64,000 nucleotides of DNA from Poa pratensis. Its lineage: Eukaryota > Streptophyta > Magnoliopsida > Poales > Poaceae. The DNA lies in NCBI GenBank assembly GCA_947311845.1, contig CAMZMU010000063.1:60826769-60890768 (forward strand), in the 5' to 3' direction. Shown piece by piece: positions 22,361 to 33,829 of the stretch; within the stretch, counting starts at the first letter, position 1; every line of letters begins with the position of its first letter. Under the pieces are notes generated by a model. The model saw only the letters and a program-made list of their open reading frames with translations, did no database searches and had not been told where the DNA came from. The translations under genes and the position numbers were made by a program.

Positions 22361-23543
22361 ACTACTAGTACTATACGTATATCGCCTTTAGTTATCGACC
22401 TGACTCGTTGCTCGTTCCAGAGATCGGTTCGGTGCGACGGATGACAGTGACCTGCCCACTACTAATTGGCAATTAAGATCCATTAAGGAACCATCCAATG
22501 TATGCTGCCGAAACAGAGGAGTAGAAAACAAAACGGATGTACTGTAGATAGATAGTTACCGAATTGTAATCTGTGGGTCGATCAAACGATTTAACCTAAA
22601 GCACGCAGCACCAAATGTTTTTGGGTGCACCTGTGCTGTTCACGAGAAAGAGCACATATGCGTCGTGGTGTGATGGGTGTCAAGGGGCAGGCCTTTAGGG
22701 CCAGGCTCTGGGGGACCACCCTAAACAATTTGCCTGCTGCACCCATCGTTGTCGTCTGTTTGTGCTGCCTAGTCAGTGACCACCATGGAGAATCCGTTGC
22801 GATTCAGCATGCACATCTACATTTCACAAAACAAATCAGTAGATTCTTGTGAGAAACCAGAGAAAGGTCCTTTATGGCCTCTTTGGCCTTTATGGCCTCT
22901 TTGGTTACAAGGATTCTCAAAACACAGGGAAAATGTAGAATTAGATCTAGTGTCATGTCCAGTTGAAACCTACATGATTTAGAACCTATAGAAATTTTCG
23001 TTAATCCATCGCGATTCAGTATGCACATCTACATTTCACAAAATTTTTTAGTAGATTCTTGTAAAAAAGAGAGAAATGTCCTTTATGGCCTCTTTGGTTC
23101 GAAGGATTCTCAAAACACAGGAAAAACGTAGAATTAGAGTGTCATGTCTAACTGAAACCAACATGATTTTAAACCTATATGAATTTTAGTCCAAAAGCGT
23201 TTTGAACCACAGGAAAAACAAAAAAATCGTGACATGGCGCTCCCCCTCCTAGAATTGTAACAAAGGCTACACATAGACGGGGGAAGGAGAAAGATTATAC
23301 AACTTCTAACACGCTCTCACACGACAATTTAGTCCTATGTAGTCATCAATTGACCCAACGTAAATTTGGCTATATAAAAGAAGATAAGAATATCAAGATT
23401 TGAAGGTTTCTACGGTCCATAGGTCGGATTTGGTAGCGCGTTGGACTTCTTTAGTGGAGCTCCTCAGAAAGATCTGACTCTAGGAGGAAGAATATACAGT
23501 CTCCTGGTCCTTGGAACAGTCGGGCCAGTTCTCCATCAGCTCA
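22361..23543 (+). other. Intergenic sequence with a 210-bp tandem duplication
   Basis: The stretch from about 22797 ('GCGATTCAGCATGCACATCT', then 'GTCCTTTATGGCCTCTTTGG') recurs from about 23010 with roughly 15% difference. The first copy also has an extra 'TTTATGGCCTCTTTGGCC' repeat. It may be a MITE copied in tandem. No gene is seen. Confidence 0.6.
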
Positions 23544-24835
23544 ATCTATTCCGCCCTCCATCTAGGACCCAGAATTTGTGAGTTGTGGAGTTCTGGAAGC
23601 TGAGGGTGCGGTTAAAAATCAAGATCTTTCTTTGGCAGCTAAGGGATGCTTACCAAGTTTAAAAGTGCCACGATCCGGTAATGCACGTTGTGGCTTGTGT
23701 TATATGGATGAGATCAAGATTATATATTCTTCTCTTGCATAATGGACCAATTTGCTTGGGGCCGTGTAAGGGACATTTTGGGGTGCGGGTACGCACCTAG
23801 GTCCTTTGCTAATTAAGTTGCCCTCATTGAGGGTATTTTTAGCAGTCTTGGCGCATATTGTGGGTTGGTCTCCCGCGATGACTTGGATGCTTTGGGTGAA
23901 AACTGTCATTTGGGCCCTTGATTTTAGAATATATCCTACACAAAATCGGTTTAAAAATTGGGCTGAAATACATTGACCAAAATGAAATTTTCATGGGTCT
24001 AACTTGGTACTATCTAGTAGTAATTACTATTAAAGTATATTTTATATGAGACTATAACACATGCATATATGAGGAGTGAGACTGCGAGAGTACATAACCG
24101 TTTCCTAGTTCACTCCCTTGTTTGCGTAAATACAAAGTCCATGTTAACCCTACATAATCATTGATATAATTTTACCTCATATACGAGATGTAATAGTAAT
24201 ATGTCCACTGGATCACGACAAATTAACTAACCTATCATGTGAAATGAGTGTCCAAATTAAAACATAGCTCAACGAATTGACATTTTGTTGTTTTGCACAC
24301 ATTCTGTTCTCCGTGAAGGAGAAGGAATAATAGAAACAAAGCCAAATCTATAGAAAGAGTAAGCTTTTTTTATTAGGAATAATAGTTTGTCTCGAAACGA
24401 AGATTCTTGAGGAAACCCACTATACACTTTGAGTTGCGTGTAGCCTCTTGAAAGACCAACTTACGCTCACTAGTGCTTTCCAAAACGAACTGCTGGTAAC
24501 CACAAATATTTCAGCAAATAATCATGGTAGAAATTCGTCACGCGTTGGAGAAAGTAGTTAGTAAAGCCGAGCCAAAGACACCTGGTCTGAGCTCTAGTCT
24601 TCCAGGCAACAGAAAAGCCAGTTTGCTGACGTGTATATTGTGCGCATGCCATGTGTCATGAACCCATGCATGCACTAACATTTAAAACGAGTGTAAAAGG
24701 GAATTGCATTAAGCATCTCCTCCACCATTTACCATCATCATTATTGTCTGGATAATAGCTAGCGGACAGTACAAAACACGGAGACAGATGCGGAGCAAAA
24801 CAGTCCAGTGATGGATAGAGCTGAACTCAAACAGT
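23544..24835 (+). repeat. Segmental duplication, copy A
   Basis: Starts 'ATCTATTCCGCCCTCCATCT' and ends 'GGATAGAGCTGAACTCAAA'. Almost the whole unit recurs in the same order at 25005-26836. It includes a decayed LINE fragment near its start (23570-23830). Confidence 0.88.
23570..23830 (+). pseudogene. Decayed LINE ORF2 zf-RVT fragment
   Basis: Broken translation contains 'WKLRVRLKIKIFLWQL' followed after a shift by 'NARCGLCYMDEIK', a pattern of the LINE RT-associated zinc-binding region. Stops and shifts interrupt it. A second copy is in 25030-25540. Confidence 0.5.
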
Positions 24836-24997
24836 CCAGTGATGGAGTGTAAAAGGGACTTGCATTAAGCATCTCCTCCACCATTTACCATCATTTAAAA
24901 CAGTCCAGTGATGGATAGAGCTGAACTCAAACAGTCCAGTGATGGAGTGTAAAAGGGACTTGCATTAAGCATCTCCTCCACCATTTACCATCATTTA
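24799..24997 (+). repeat. 100-bp tandem duplication between the two large copies
   Basis: 'AACAGTCCAGTGATGGATAG' through 'CCATTTACCATCATTTA' occurs twice back to back (24799-24897 and 24898-24997). Parts of it are themselves copies of 24690-24840. Confidence 0.88.
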
Positions 24998-25090
24998 ATC
25001 TATTCCGCCCTCCATCTAGGACCCGAAGTTTGTGAGTTGTGGAGTTTGCGGTTGAAGATCAAGATCTTTCTTTGGCAGCTAGGGGATGCT

Positions 25091-25301
25091 TGTTGAAATA
25101 TATTGCCCCCCTCTCCATCAGTTCAGACTTTTGATTGAGTTGACTACTGCATCAATTCAATATGGTATCAGAATCAAGAGGTTTCGAGTTCAAGACCCCA
25201 CCAACACAATATTAAAAAGAACTTTCTGCATCCTACATTGAACCCACGTCTAAGGAGTAAAATTGCCTTGACGTTGAGTTGGCTATTACATCAATTCAAT
25301 A
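25091..25301 (+). mobile_element. Small LTR/TRIM-like insert with tRNA-Met primer site
   Basis: 211 bp bounded by ATGCT at 25086-25090 and 25302-25306. It starts TGTTGAAATATATTGCC. After a short LTR-like part ending 'CATCAATTCAATA' comes TGGTATCAGA, the start of the initiator-tRNA-Met primer site. 'ACATCAATTCAATA' recurs at its right end, consistent with a partly deleted second LTR. Copy A lacks it. Confidence 0.7.
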
Positions 25302-25764
25302 ATGCTTACCAAGTTTAAGTGCCACGGTCCGGTCATGCACGTCGTGGCTCGTGTGATATGGATGGGATCAAGACCATATGTTCTTCTCTTGCATAATGGA
25401 TCAATTTGCTTGGGACCGTGTGAGGGACATTTTGGGGTGCGGGTGGGCACTCCTTTGCTAATTTCTTCGCGCTCGTTCAGGGTATTTCTGGGCAGTCCTG
25501 GCGCATATTGTGGGTTGGCTTCCCCCGATGAATTGGATGATTTGGCTATTTTTTTCATTTGGTCCCTTGATTGTAGAATATATCTTTTTGGTTTACATAA
25601 AATCAGTTTAAACGAATTTGGCTAAAAATATATGGACCAAAACGAAAATTTCAATGGGACTAACTTGGTAATATTTAGTAATTACTATTAAAGTATATTT
25701 GATATGATAAAAGACTATAACACATGCATATATGAGGAATGAGACTGTGAGAGTACATACTAGC

Positions 25765-26075
25765 TAGCTCTCATGTTTACATAAATATGCAAAAATATCG
25801 ATTTGAAACATTTTATATTCTGAGCTACACAAAAATGACAAATGCGTGAATACAAATCTATGCACTTTCAAATCTCCAAAATATACAAGATTTTTTTCCT
25901 TTTTGTGTAGATTAGAATATAAAGTATTTCAAACTGAAATTTTGCATATTTGTGGGAAACATCATTGATAACATGCATGATTATTTTCATATTTTTCTAA
26001 AACTTATAAATATGATTTTTGAATTTTTTTCATATAGAGTGAGCACTAGAGTTCGGGAGCCAAAATGACTTTTCG
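25765..26075. mobile_element. AT-rich MITE-like insert in copy B
   Basis: About 300 bp present in copy B and absent at the matching place in copy A (near 24095). It contains inverted-repeat-like arms ('TTTGAAACATTTTATATTCT' against 'AGAATATAAAGTATTTCAAA'). The exact ends are not defined. Confidence 0.55.
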
Positions 26076-27845
26076 CTTCCTAGTTCACTTCCTTGTTTGC
26101 AGAAATGCAAAGTCCATGCTAACCCTACATAATTATTGATAGAATTTTACCTCCTTGTTTGTGAGATGTAATAGTAGTATGGCCACTGGATCACGACAAA
26201 ATGAACCTATCATGTCAATCTAAGAGCATCCTAACATAGCTTAACGAATAGACATTTTGTTGTTTTGCACACATTCTCTTCTCCGTGAAGGAAAAGGAAT
26301 AATATAAACAAAGCCAAATCTACAAAAAGAGTAAGCTTTTCTATTAGGGTAGCAAGGTTCTCCAGGAAAGTTTGTCTCGAAACGAAGGTTCTCGAGGAAA
26401 CCCACTCTACACTTTCAATTTATACCATTTGAAACGGCTGACCACCCTCATCTTGAAAGACCAACTTACGCTCATTAGTGCTTTCCAAAACGAACTGCTG
26501 GTAACCACAAATATTTCAGCAAATAATCATGGTAGAAATTCGTCACATGTTGGAGAAAGTAGTTAGTAAAGCCGAGCCAAAGACACCTGGTCTGAGCTCT
26601 AGTCTTCCAGGCAACAGAAAAGCCAGTTTGCTGACGTGTATATTGTGCGCATGCCATGTGTCATGAACCCATGCATGCACTAACATTTAAAACGAGTGTA
26701 AAAGGGACTTGCATCAAGCATCTCCTCCACCATTTACCATCATCATTATTGTCTGGATAATGGCTAGCAGACAGTACAAAACACGGAGACAGATGCGGAG
26801 CAAACAGTCCAGTGATGGATAGAGCTGAACTCAAAATGTTAGTAAGACTTCCCATCTATTATATAATTAAAACACAAGACAATCAACGGTCAAGATTTGC
26901 CATGCTAAACGTAAAGATCTCAACGGTTCAGATCAAAGACTACAATAAAAGGACGCGCTTCCAGGACTACCGCTTAACGTACAACGGCAGGAGATTAGCC
27001 CGCCGGGCGTACGTAATCAAAAGAAGGAAAAGTGAGACGTACACAATCGGGATGCTTAGGAAAATTGGATCGGTATCCAAAGATGCACATAACCTAATCA
27101 TTGCTAGGTCATCAACGCATCACTTTATATTTGGACCATATCTACCGGAAGCGGGAGCAAATCGATAGGAGAGGGATGCCATCGTGTATCGGGGCGGCGA
27201 GGGCAAACAATGGACCGGCGAGTTCTATAGATTATGCACATACGCTTCGGCGAGTCGGCGACCGATGATGGAGCGACCGATGATGGAGTTGTTCGAAGTA
27301 GCTGCGCGGCCGGCCGGCCGGCGCATCCGCGCATGCCATCCAAATCAACGAGCACATGCCGAAGGACGTACGTGGTATTATCGTACAGCTCTCGAGGGTT
27401 GGCGGCCTTGCACGCTTCCGGCATGGTTCTGCGCGGCAGCAAGAACTTGCCATCCAAATCAACGAGCTTTTACAGTGCGGGTTGCGCCGGCCGCTGGTCC
27501 CGATCGATACGAGAGGTCGTCCTCGCTGCAATCACCACGTAGTGCATGCAGCCTAGAAGAAGAGCACAGACGATTGCAGGTAGAACTACACCATGGCATG
27601 CAAGCCTAGAAGATAAGCCAAGCGGCAAGTCGGTTATACATGGTTCATGTAATCCTGTATGATGATTATAGTTCGGCAACACCAAACAAGATTGATGTAG
27701 CCAGCAGCCAGTAATTTGTATTTAGGCAAGATTATTGTGTGCATGGTGCAAAGATGGATACGAGGTAAGCTGGTAAGACCTCTTGATCCCTCAACATGCA
27801 CGCCTCGCTACCACCAAATATGCCGACAGCAATAGAAGGCAAGCC

Positions 27846-27990
27846 GACCGACCGAAGGCGAGCTCTACGTGGGACGATGCCGGCCGGCGACACCAATGTC
27901 TCTGGCGATCAAAAGACGGGCCGAAGGCGAGCTCTACGTGGGACGATGCCGGCGGCCGGCGACACCAATGATCTCTGGCGATTAAAAGAC
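27846..27990 (+). repeat. 70-bp tandem repeat inside Helitron 2
   Basis: 'GAAGGCGAGCTCTACGTGGG' occurs at 27854 and 27923 and the following sequence ('ACACCAATG', 'CTCTGGCGAT') repeats with it. Two copies. Confidence 0.85.
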
Positions 27991-29021
27991 GGAACCTGAC
28001 AGAGCGCAGGAACAGGAAGGAGTTCGGCGTCAAGGGGTTCCGTCACTTCGGGTGGTACACGATGTATCTCGATCGGCCGGAGATTTTTAGATTGATCGAT
28101 CACGTCGGCGCCGTCATCATGCACCCAACCATCATCACCAGCAACTTCAAGGATGATCGTATCCCCTGATGGATGCGAGGAACAATGCACCATCATCGGC
28201 CAGAAATTTTTAGATTGATCCATCGATCGCCGTCGTACCAAGATTAACTAACGGAGAAGGTGTACATGGATCCAGGGACATTGACATAGCAGGTGGCGAG
28301 CGGCGCAGTACAACCGACGGCGGATCTGTGCATGGATGCAGGATAACAGACATGAACATCACCAGGCACGCGAAACACAAATTGCAGAACACAAATCTCA
28401 TATAATCGTCGCCCCCCTCCCCCCCCCCCCCCCTGCCATGTCTTCTCCAGTCTTCCCATGCTCATCCGTCTCCGCGCGGCAGCAAGGGCCGAAGTGCCGA
28501 ACTCTGCGACATATGTGTAAATATAAGATGAGTATTGTTTCTTCAGTATGTACCGTGGCTTCTCCATGTAATCCTGGCGTCAGTCCACACGTGTGGAAGA
28601 GTGTCTACTCGGTCCCCATCCCAACTCATCCCGATCGAGGAGATAAGGTAGATTACACTGCAGTCTCTTTTCGATCTCTCTTGTTGGCACAAAATCATTT
28701 AAGCAAGGGAAGCTGGCACAAAGGTTTCCAACGGGTGCAACTTACCAAGGATATTACTACGTACTTCCATGAGAATCATATCTGCTCATCACCAATTAGT
28801 TTTGCTATGGAAAAAAAATTAACATCCAATATTTCATATTTGTCTATTGCTACGTACGTAGTTGTATGAGAGTGGATCTTCAGGAAATTACATAAATATT
28901 GAATAGTGCCAATTTTAAGTTCTTATTACGTTTCAGCCGTGGAGATTTACAGACGTATCTAACGCATGATGTGCTAAATAAAGAGGCACGGTGCGATTAG
29001 GGCGACTCTGGCTACTTTATA

Positions 29022-29103
29022 CTCCCTCCGTTCGCAAAAGGATGTCACAAAAATGAACTATAGATAGACCATTTTTGTGACATCCTTTTCCGAACGGAGG
29101 GAG
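29022..29103 (+). mobile_element. Short Stowaway-type MITE in Helitron 2
   Basis: 82 bp from CTCCCTCCGTTCGCAAAAGG to its reverse complement ending CGAACGGAGGGAG, with TA on both sides (29020-29021 and 29104-29105). The two arms cover nearly the whole element. Confidence 0.92.
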
Positions 29104-30240
29104 TATATGACGGAACCTATCGCAACTCTGAGTTCGTTTTCCTTTAGATCGCACACCGTGTAGTGGAGAAAAGTAGCAGAAATACAAGTCTAATCAATCT
29201 CCAATGAACCTCAGTCACACGTGATCATGTTCTTCAACGTGCTTCCGCTATCACATCCAGCACAACATGCAAGCAGTAGTCTTTCTCTCCCTTATATAAT
29301 GATGAAGGATGACAAGTGTACAATACAAAATCATTAGACGTACAAGCATGCATATGCCTGATAATAGGATAACCTCGATGTTATAATTAAGGCAAGTGGT
29401 GCAATCCATGAGTTAACTGTGTACTGTTCTGGATGAAGCAAGAAATAATTAGTTGATTGAGCAGAATCAAACATATGAGATCTATGCCATGAATGAAATT
29501 GGACAAAAAGATATCGATGAGTCGATGCTGTTATGGTGGCCTTGCAAAAAATTCGATCACAAAAATTCAAAAGTGACTAATCAACTAGAATTTTGTTAAG
29601 AAAATTATGCAAAATGAAAAGCAAAATGTCATGCGAATAGCGAGAGAATGCTTTTAGTAATGTTTGAGGAATATAAACTGGTAGGAAGGTAGGTGGCCAA
29701 GCAGCGGATTAAATTAAAATGAGCCTCCATAAAAGCAGTGGCCACGAGACGAGTGGAAGAAAAAAACAAAGGTTTATCTAGAGCCCCAGTGTTTGAATTA
29801 TAGATAGTTTAAATTTTAGAAATATACATACGCATGGACAGCAATGGAAGAGGTGAAGTGGAAGAAGCAAATCTATACAAGGCATCGCGGAACTCTATAG
29901 GTGTGCATACTTTGACAACAATGTATTCTATTATGTTGTCGTATAAATATATCTATTGACAATACCTTCCTAATGAAGTTAATTTTCTTTGTTTAAATTA
30001 CTAATATATGAGATAATATACGATGTTTTCAGTTTACACAACTGTAAGTTTCTCACAAATCAATTGAAGCAATTAACTTAGATGTAATTTAAAAAACTTG
30101 CATGGCAGCGAAGCATCTTAATGTATAATCGGATAACAAATATAAACAATGATACATTATTAAATAGTCAAACAATTATGCAAGATGAACACACACAAAA
30201 AGAAAATCTAGCCGCGCAAATGCGCGGGCCACACCGCTAG

Positions 30241-31250
30241 TTTTTAAGAAAACAGAAACAAAATAAGAAAACACATTTTAAAGAAAAATAAAATATATTC
30301 ATGATGGATAGAGCATCAGCTGGATTCGCCCCTGTCATGATGGACTCATGGTTGTAGCTAGCAGAGTGGCCATCGTATAATCCCTTTTTACGAAGAATGT
30401 CACAGTAGAATCCTGCTGTGTGGGCGCACCTCTCGCATAATAATCTTGATCCATCTGTCGTAAGCGGAAGACTATTCGAACAATTATGCTCCGTGACTCA
30501 CTGGTTACCTCGATCTGGGGATAAGAACGGGCAATTCCAAGGCGTACAGAGCCCTCTCTATCGATCGACCAGGTCTGTCCTTGACGGTGTTTTTGCTGGT
30601 AACTGGTCCAAGAAGAGACTAATTAGCAATATGCTTTTGGATATTTTGTGAAATATTATATGCTTTGCAAAGAAGACGTATATTTAACCCGCATCTTGCT
30701 TGTGCGAACTGTCTTTTCGCAATTTTCGCAATAATGCGTGAGATCGCACGGGGAACCTTTGGAAGATCATGCCGCTGCGCTGCTTATTTTGTGATCAACT
30801 ACCAGAAACGATCGATCACCTAATGGTGCAATGCCCCCATATCCGAGCTATGTGGTTCAGGGTTTTGTCTGAATTGGGCTTCGGACAGTTCACACCCACC
30901 CAGAACAGTTTGCTATACTCTTGGTGGTGTGATCTAAGCAGCTGTCAACCAAAACAGAGAAGGAAAACATTGATCACAACTGTTATTGCTGCTTGTAGAG
31001 TCTTTTGGTTAGAGAGAAATAGCCGCCACTTCGATGGAAAATTCGATTCAGAAGATAGAATTTGTAATAGAATCAGAGAGCTGTTGCAGCTGTGGCAGTT
31101 AGCCGCACAACCTGCAGAGAGAGGGGAGGAGTAGCCTCTGAGTGTGTTTTAGGCAGTTTGGGCGGTGGTTTTCGGACCTTGTAATAACTCTTTCCAATCT
31201 TAATGTCATGACATGCATTTCTTATGCATGTTCTTGAAAAAGGAAGATCA
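30241..31250 (+). mobile_element. LINE 3' remnant
   Basis: Contains the C-terminal ORF2 frame (30769-31134) followed by about 110 bp of untranslated sequence ending near 31240 in an A-rich stretch. The upstream part is decayed; the 5' boundary is not defined. Confidence 0.6.
30769..31134 (+). pseudogene. LINE ORF2 C-terminus (zf-RVT)
   Basis: 121 residues: 'CLFCDQLPETIDHLMVQC' supplies the CxxC and HxxxxC pattern of the RT-associated zinc-binding domain, followed by 'ACRVFWLERNSRHFDGK', the usual tail of plant LINE ORF2. The polymerase core is absent, so this is a relic. Confidence 0.85.
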
Positions 31251-31739
31251 TGGAGGTGAGTGAAACGCTCGGCCGTTTTTGCCTAGAGCTACTCCGCGCG
31301 TAGCAACTTGCACAATGGCATCTCTCTACGTACACGACGCAACCACTGCGAGCACGCGCGGTGTCGCTTGCGGCCGGAGGCGAGAGTTGGTGTGGTGGTT
31401 TCCACCGCGGTTGCCGGTTGGTGATTCCTTCTTCTTGGCCGTAGCCGACTCGCGGGTTTTGGCGCCGCACAGGCACCTAGCGGGAGATGGCGGCCGGCGG
31501 CACGCCCATGCAGCGAACAGAGAGCTCACGGGGACGGGCTCAACTTGGGTGACTTGGAGAGGCAGACTTTGGCCGATATTTTAGACCCAACACATATCTC
31601 AAATTTTAAACTTGAAAACTAAAAATGTTCCATTTCTTCTAAATAATCATACATACCCGAACTGCTGCCCGTCCTCCATCTCAACAGCAATCCCACCCTG
31701 AGCGGACAACAGGGTAGAGCCCGCTCCATCGTCACGCCG

Positions 31740-32174
31740 GTGCAGGCTGGACTTGGACAGCAGGGCATGGAGGTCGGTGCATCTCTGTGCCCTTTGTCGG
31801 GCTTCTTAGCCCGGATCACGGTGCCACTTGAGGCCACCGTTTTGGGCACGCCGGCCACGCCGTTGGTCCATGAGATGGAGGTGGAGGCGCCGTCTGTGTG
31901 GAGGAGCGAGAGACTCGCCAAGCTGCACCCGAAAGGTGCCAACATCGAGCAGCTGGCCAGGGAGACCGTGGCGCGCCGTCTCGGCTCACTGACCGAGGAG
32001 GCCCACCCCTCGGGGCGCCGGCGAGAGGACTTCATGGCCCTGTTAGATGGACCCTTCTCGGACCAAGCGGTGGCGGCCATCGACGACCTCGTCCTCGCCG
32101 TGAACAAGACCAAGAAGAAGAAGACGACGTCAGGGACCAGAATGGAGCGGCAGATGCCGCCGGGGGAGGCCTAG
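31740..32174 (+). pseudogene. LINE ORF1-like C-terminal frame
   Basis: 144 residues with 'RSERLAKLHPKGANIEQLAR' and a lysine-rich tail 'NKTKKKKTT'. This type of sequence is seen at the end of the first frame in grass LINEs, which I state from family knowledge. It has no N-terminus and runs into ORF2 tail sequence directly after its stop at 32172-32174. Confidence 0.5.
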
Positions 32175-32492
32175 ATGATGAAGCTTCTGATGCTTGGACA
32201 CTCCTCCTTGCAAATGTTGAGAGGAGGTGCCTTTTGTGTCTGTGGGGCACAGGGAGAACTGTGCGTTGCTGATCAAGGTTGTCTGCTGTCATGGCAAGCA
32301 CTTGTGGTTTTTTCACACGAGTCTAGGAGAGCGACTGGCGAAACCATCATCCACTTGATGTGGCGGACATGGAAGGAGAGGAGCCAAAGGACCTTCTGCA
32401 ATGTGGCAATCTCGCCTTTGGAGATGGCGGCTTTGGTGCGGGAGGAGTTGGCGAGGCAGGCTTTCGCCCACACACAAGATTCTAGAGACTAG
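32175..32492 (+). pseudogene. LINE ORF2 extreme C-terminus
   Basis: The end of this frame reads 'IIHLMWRTWKERSQRTF', then 'ALVREELARQAFAH', the typical last 50 residues of plant LINE ORF2. The RT domain is missing. Confidence 0.7.
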
Positions 32493-32618
32493 TTTTTGTT
32501 GTTTTTGCATGTAAAGGGATTTTTCCCTAGCTCGAAATTCTATAAATAACACTCTATTCTATCTAATCGGATGACGGATACGACCGTCTTAAAACTCAAA
32601 AAATAATCATACATACTT

Positions 32619-33090
32619 GGGTGCTCCCGAGATGGTGCAACATTTGTGTCATGAGTGCTTCTTCACGACGGCGGTGCGGGACTCGGTTCTCCTCGCTTTG
32701 GAGCAGCCACCCCCACGGCCATCACAAACCGCCGCTTCGACAAACAAATACATCCATAGCATGCAGAAAAATGAGAAAGAAGACGGTGAATGGCACTATC
32801 TGCTACATCATTTGTGGTGTTTGGAAGGAGAGAAATAGGAGAGTTTTCACCAATGTGGCGCTGCCATTTTTGGAGGCCGTGCGTCTCATCTGCGACAAGA
32901 TCGCCTTGATGGCTTTTGCCCACACAGATGACCCTAGAGGCTAGGTGCCCTAGATTGTAGTAGCTTATTTTTGGCCTTGGGCGTTTTTTGTCTTTCGGCC
33001 TTAGGGCCTTTGCCTTTCGAGACGCCGATGTAAAAAATTTCTTCTCTTCTAATCGAATGGCAGAACGACTGTCTTAACCCTTAAAAAAAA
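32619..33090 (+). mobile_element. Second LINE-derived insert in the same target site
   Basis: Ends with ORF2 tail sequence ('VWKERNRRVFTNVA'), 3' untranslated sequence and an A8 tail at 33083-33090. ATACATACTT at 32609-32618 recurs as TACATACTT at 33091-33099. The left copy overlaps the right target duplicate of the preceding insert, so this element arrived later. Confidence 0.8.
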
Positions 33091-33457
33091 TACATACTTC
33101 GTTTTGTATTCTGGAAATAATTCATTCAAACTAGATCACTAGTTTGTGATTAAATAGTTTTTTTTATATGTTTTTGAGCACTAGTTTGATCTAAAAACCT
33201 ATTTAAGTAGGCCAAAGTGGCACCGTGACTTTGCTTCTCAAAGTAATCTAAACTGAGTCCACTGGAACGGTAATGCGGCAGGCATCAGAGTCGTCGTCCT
33301 ATTTCGACTCTGCAACAGTTCACGGACTTGGCCTCCACCGCTCGAGTTGTTTCTCTTAATATAATATTGCTGCAGGTTTTCTCCCCTGATGGTCTCATTT
33401 TTCTATTCGGTAGTATAAATATCAATGCTTTTTATAAATACGGTGGCCTTCTTTACT

Positions 33458-33758
33458 TTTTTTTTTTTGCTAAACACAGTACAACGCAGACGCTCACATA
33501 CACGCGTATACACTCACCCCTATGAACGCACACACGCACACCCTACCCCTAGGAGCACCTCCGAGAGACTGAGCCGGCGGATTGGGTCTTGAGATTGACG
33601 AAGTCACCACAGGCGCCTCGCTGTCGACGGGAACGTCGCCTCCCACTGAAGAATATTCCGCCTTAAATGAGAAACACCAGCGTCAAACCTGGGGTTTGAA
33701 CTCTGGTGGGCTGGGGGTACAACCACCCTCCTAACCATCTTGCCACAGGCAAGTTCTC
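33458..33758 (-). mobile_element. tRNA-derived SINE
   Basis: Flanked by GTGGCCTTCTTTACT at 33443-33457 and 33759-33773. On the minus strand the head has an A-box-like TGGCAAGATGGTTAGG (from 33730-33745) and a B-box-like AGTTCAAACC (from 33693-33702), and the tail is an A run (T run at 33458-33468). It differs from the Au SINE at 13.7 kb. Confidence 0.88.
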
Positions 33759-33829
33759 GTGGCCTTCTTTACTTACGACGGAGCTTATATGCATAGTTTT
33801 GGGAGTCTATCTGACTAAGCTCTCGTCCC

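Larger units (their letters stand above)
25005..26836 (+). repeat. Segmental duplication, copy B
   Basis: Matches copy A in order, with two extra inserts: a small LTR-like element at 25091-25301 and an AT-rich MITE-like stretch about 25765-26075. The final common bases 'GCTGAACTCAAA' are followed by the flank of Helitron 2. Confidence 0.88.
26855..30240 (+). mobile_element. Non-autonomous Helitron 2 (3.4 kb)
   Basis: The 5' end TCTATTATATAATTAAAAC (26855) follows an A. The 3' end CTAG (30237-30240) precedes a T. A hairpin with a 6-bp stem CCGCGC/GCGCGG (30212-30227) lies nine bases before the end. No Rep or helicase is encoded. Contents: mixed GC-rich fragments (27180-28600), a poly-C run near 28415, a Stowaway and AT-rich sequence. 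No recognisable gene. Confidence 0.85.
31657..32600 (+). mobile_element. LINE deletion derivative with 16-bp target duplication
   Basis: 944 bp bounded by AAATAATCATACATAC at 31641-31656 and 32601-32616, with an A-rich tail. It joins the end of an ORF1-like frame to the end of an ORF2 frame, so most of the element is deleted. It was probably moved in trans by a complete relative. Confidence 0.88.

Noticed and set aside
24470..26657. Two almost identical 60-codon minus-strand frames (24470-24652 and 26475-26657)
   Set aside because: Identity is explained by the segmental duplication; no coding signal beyond that.
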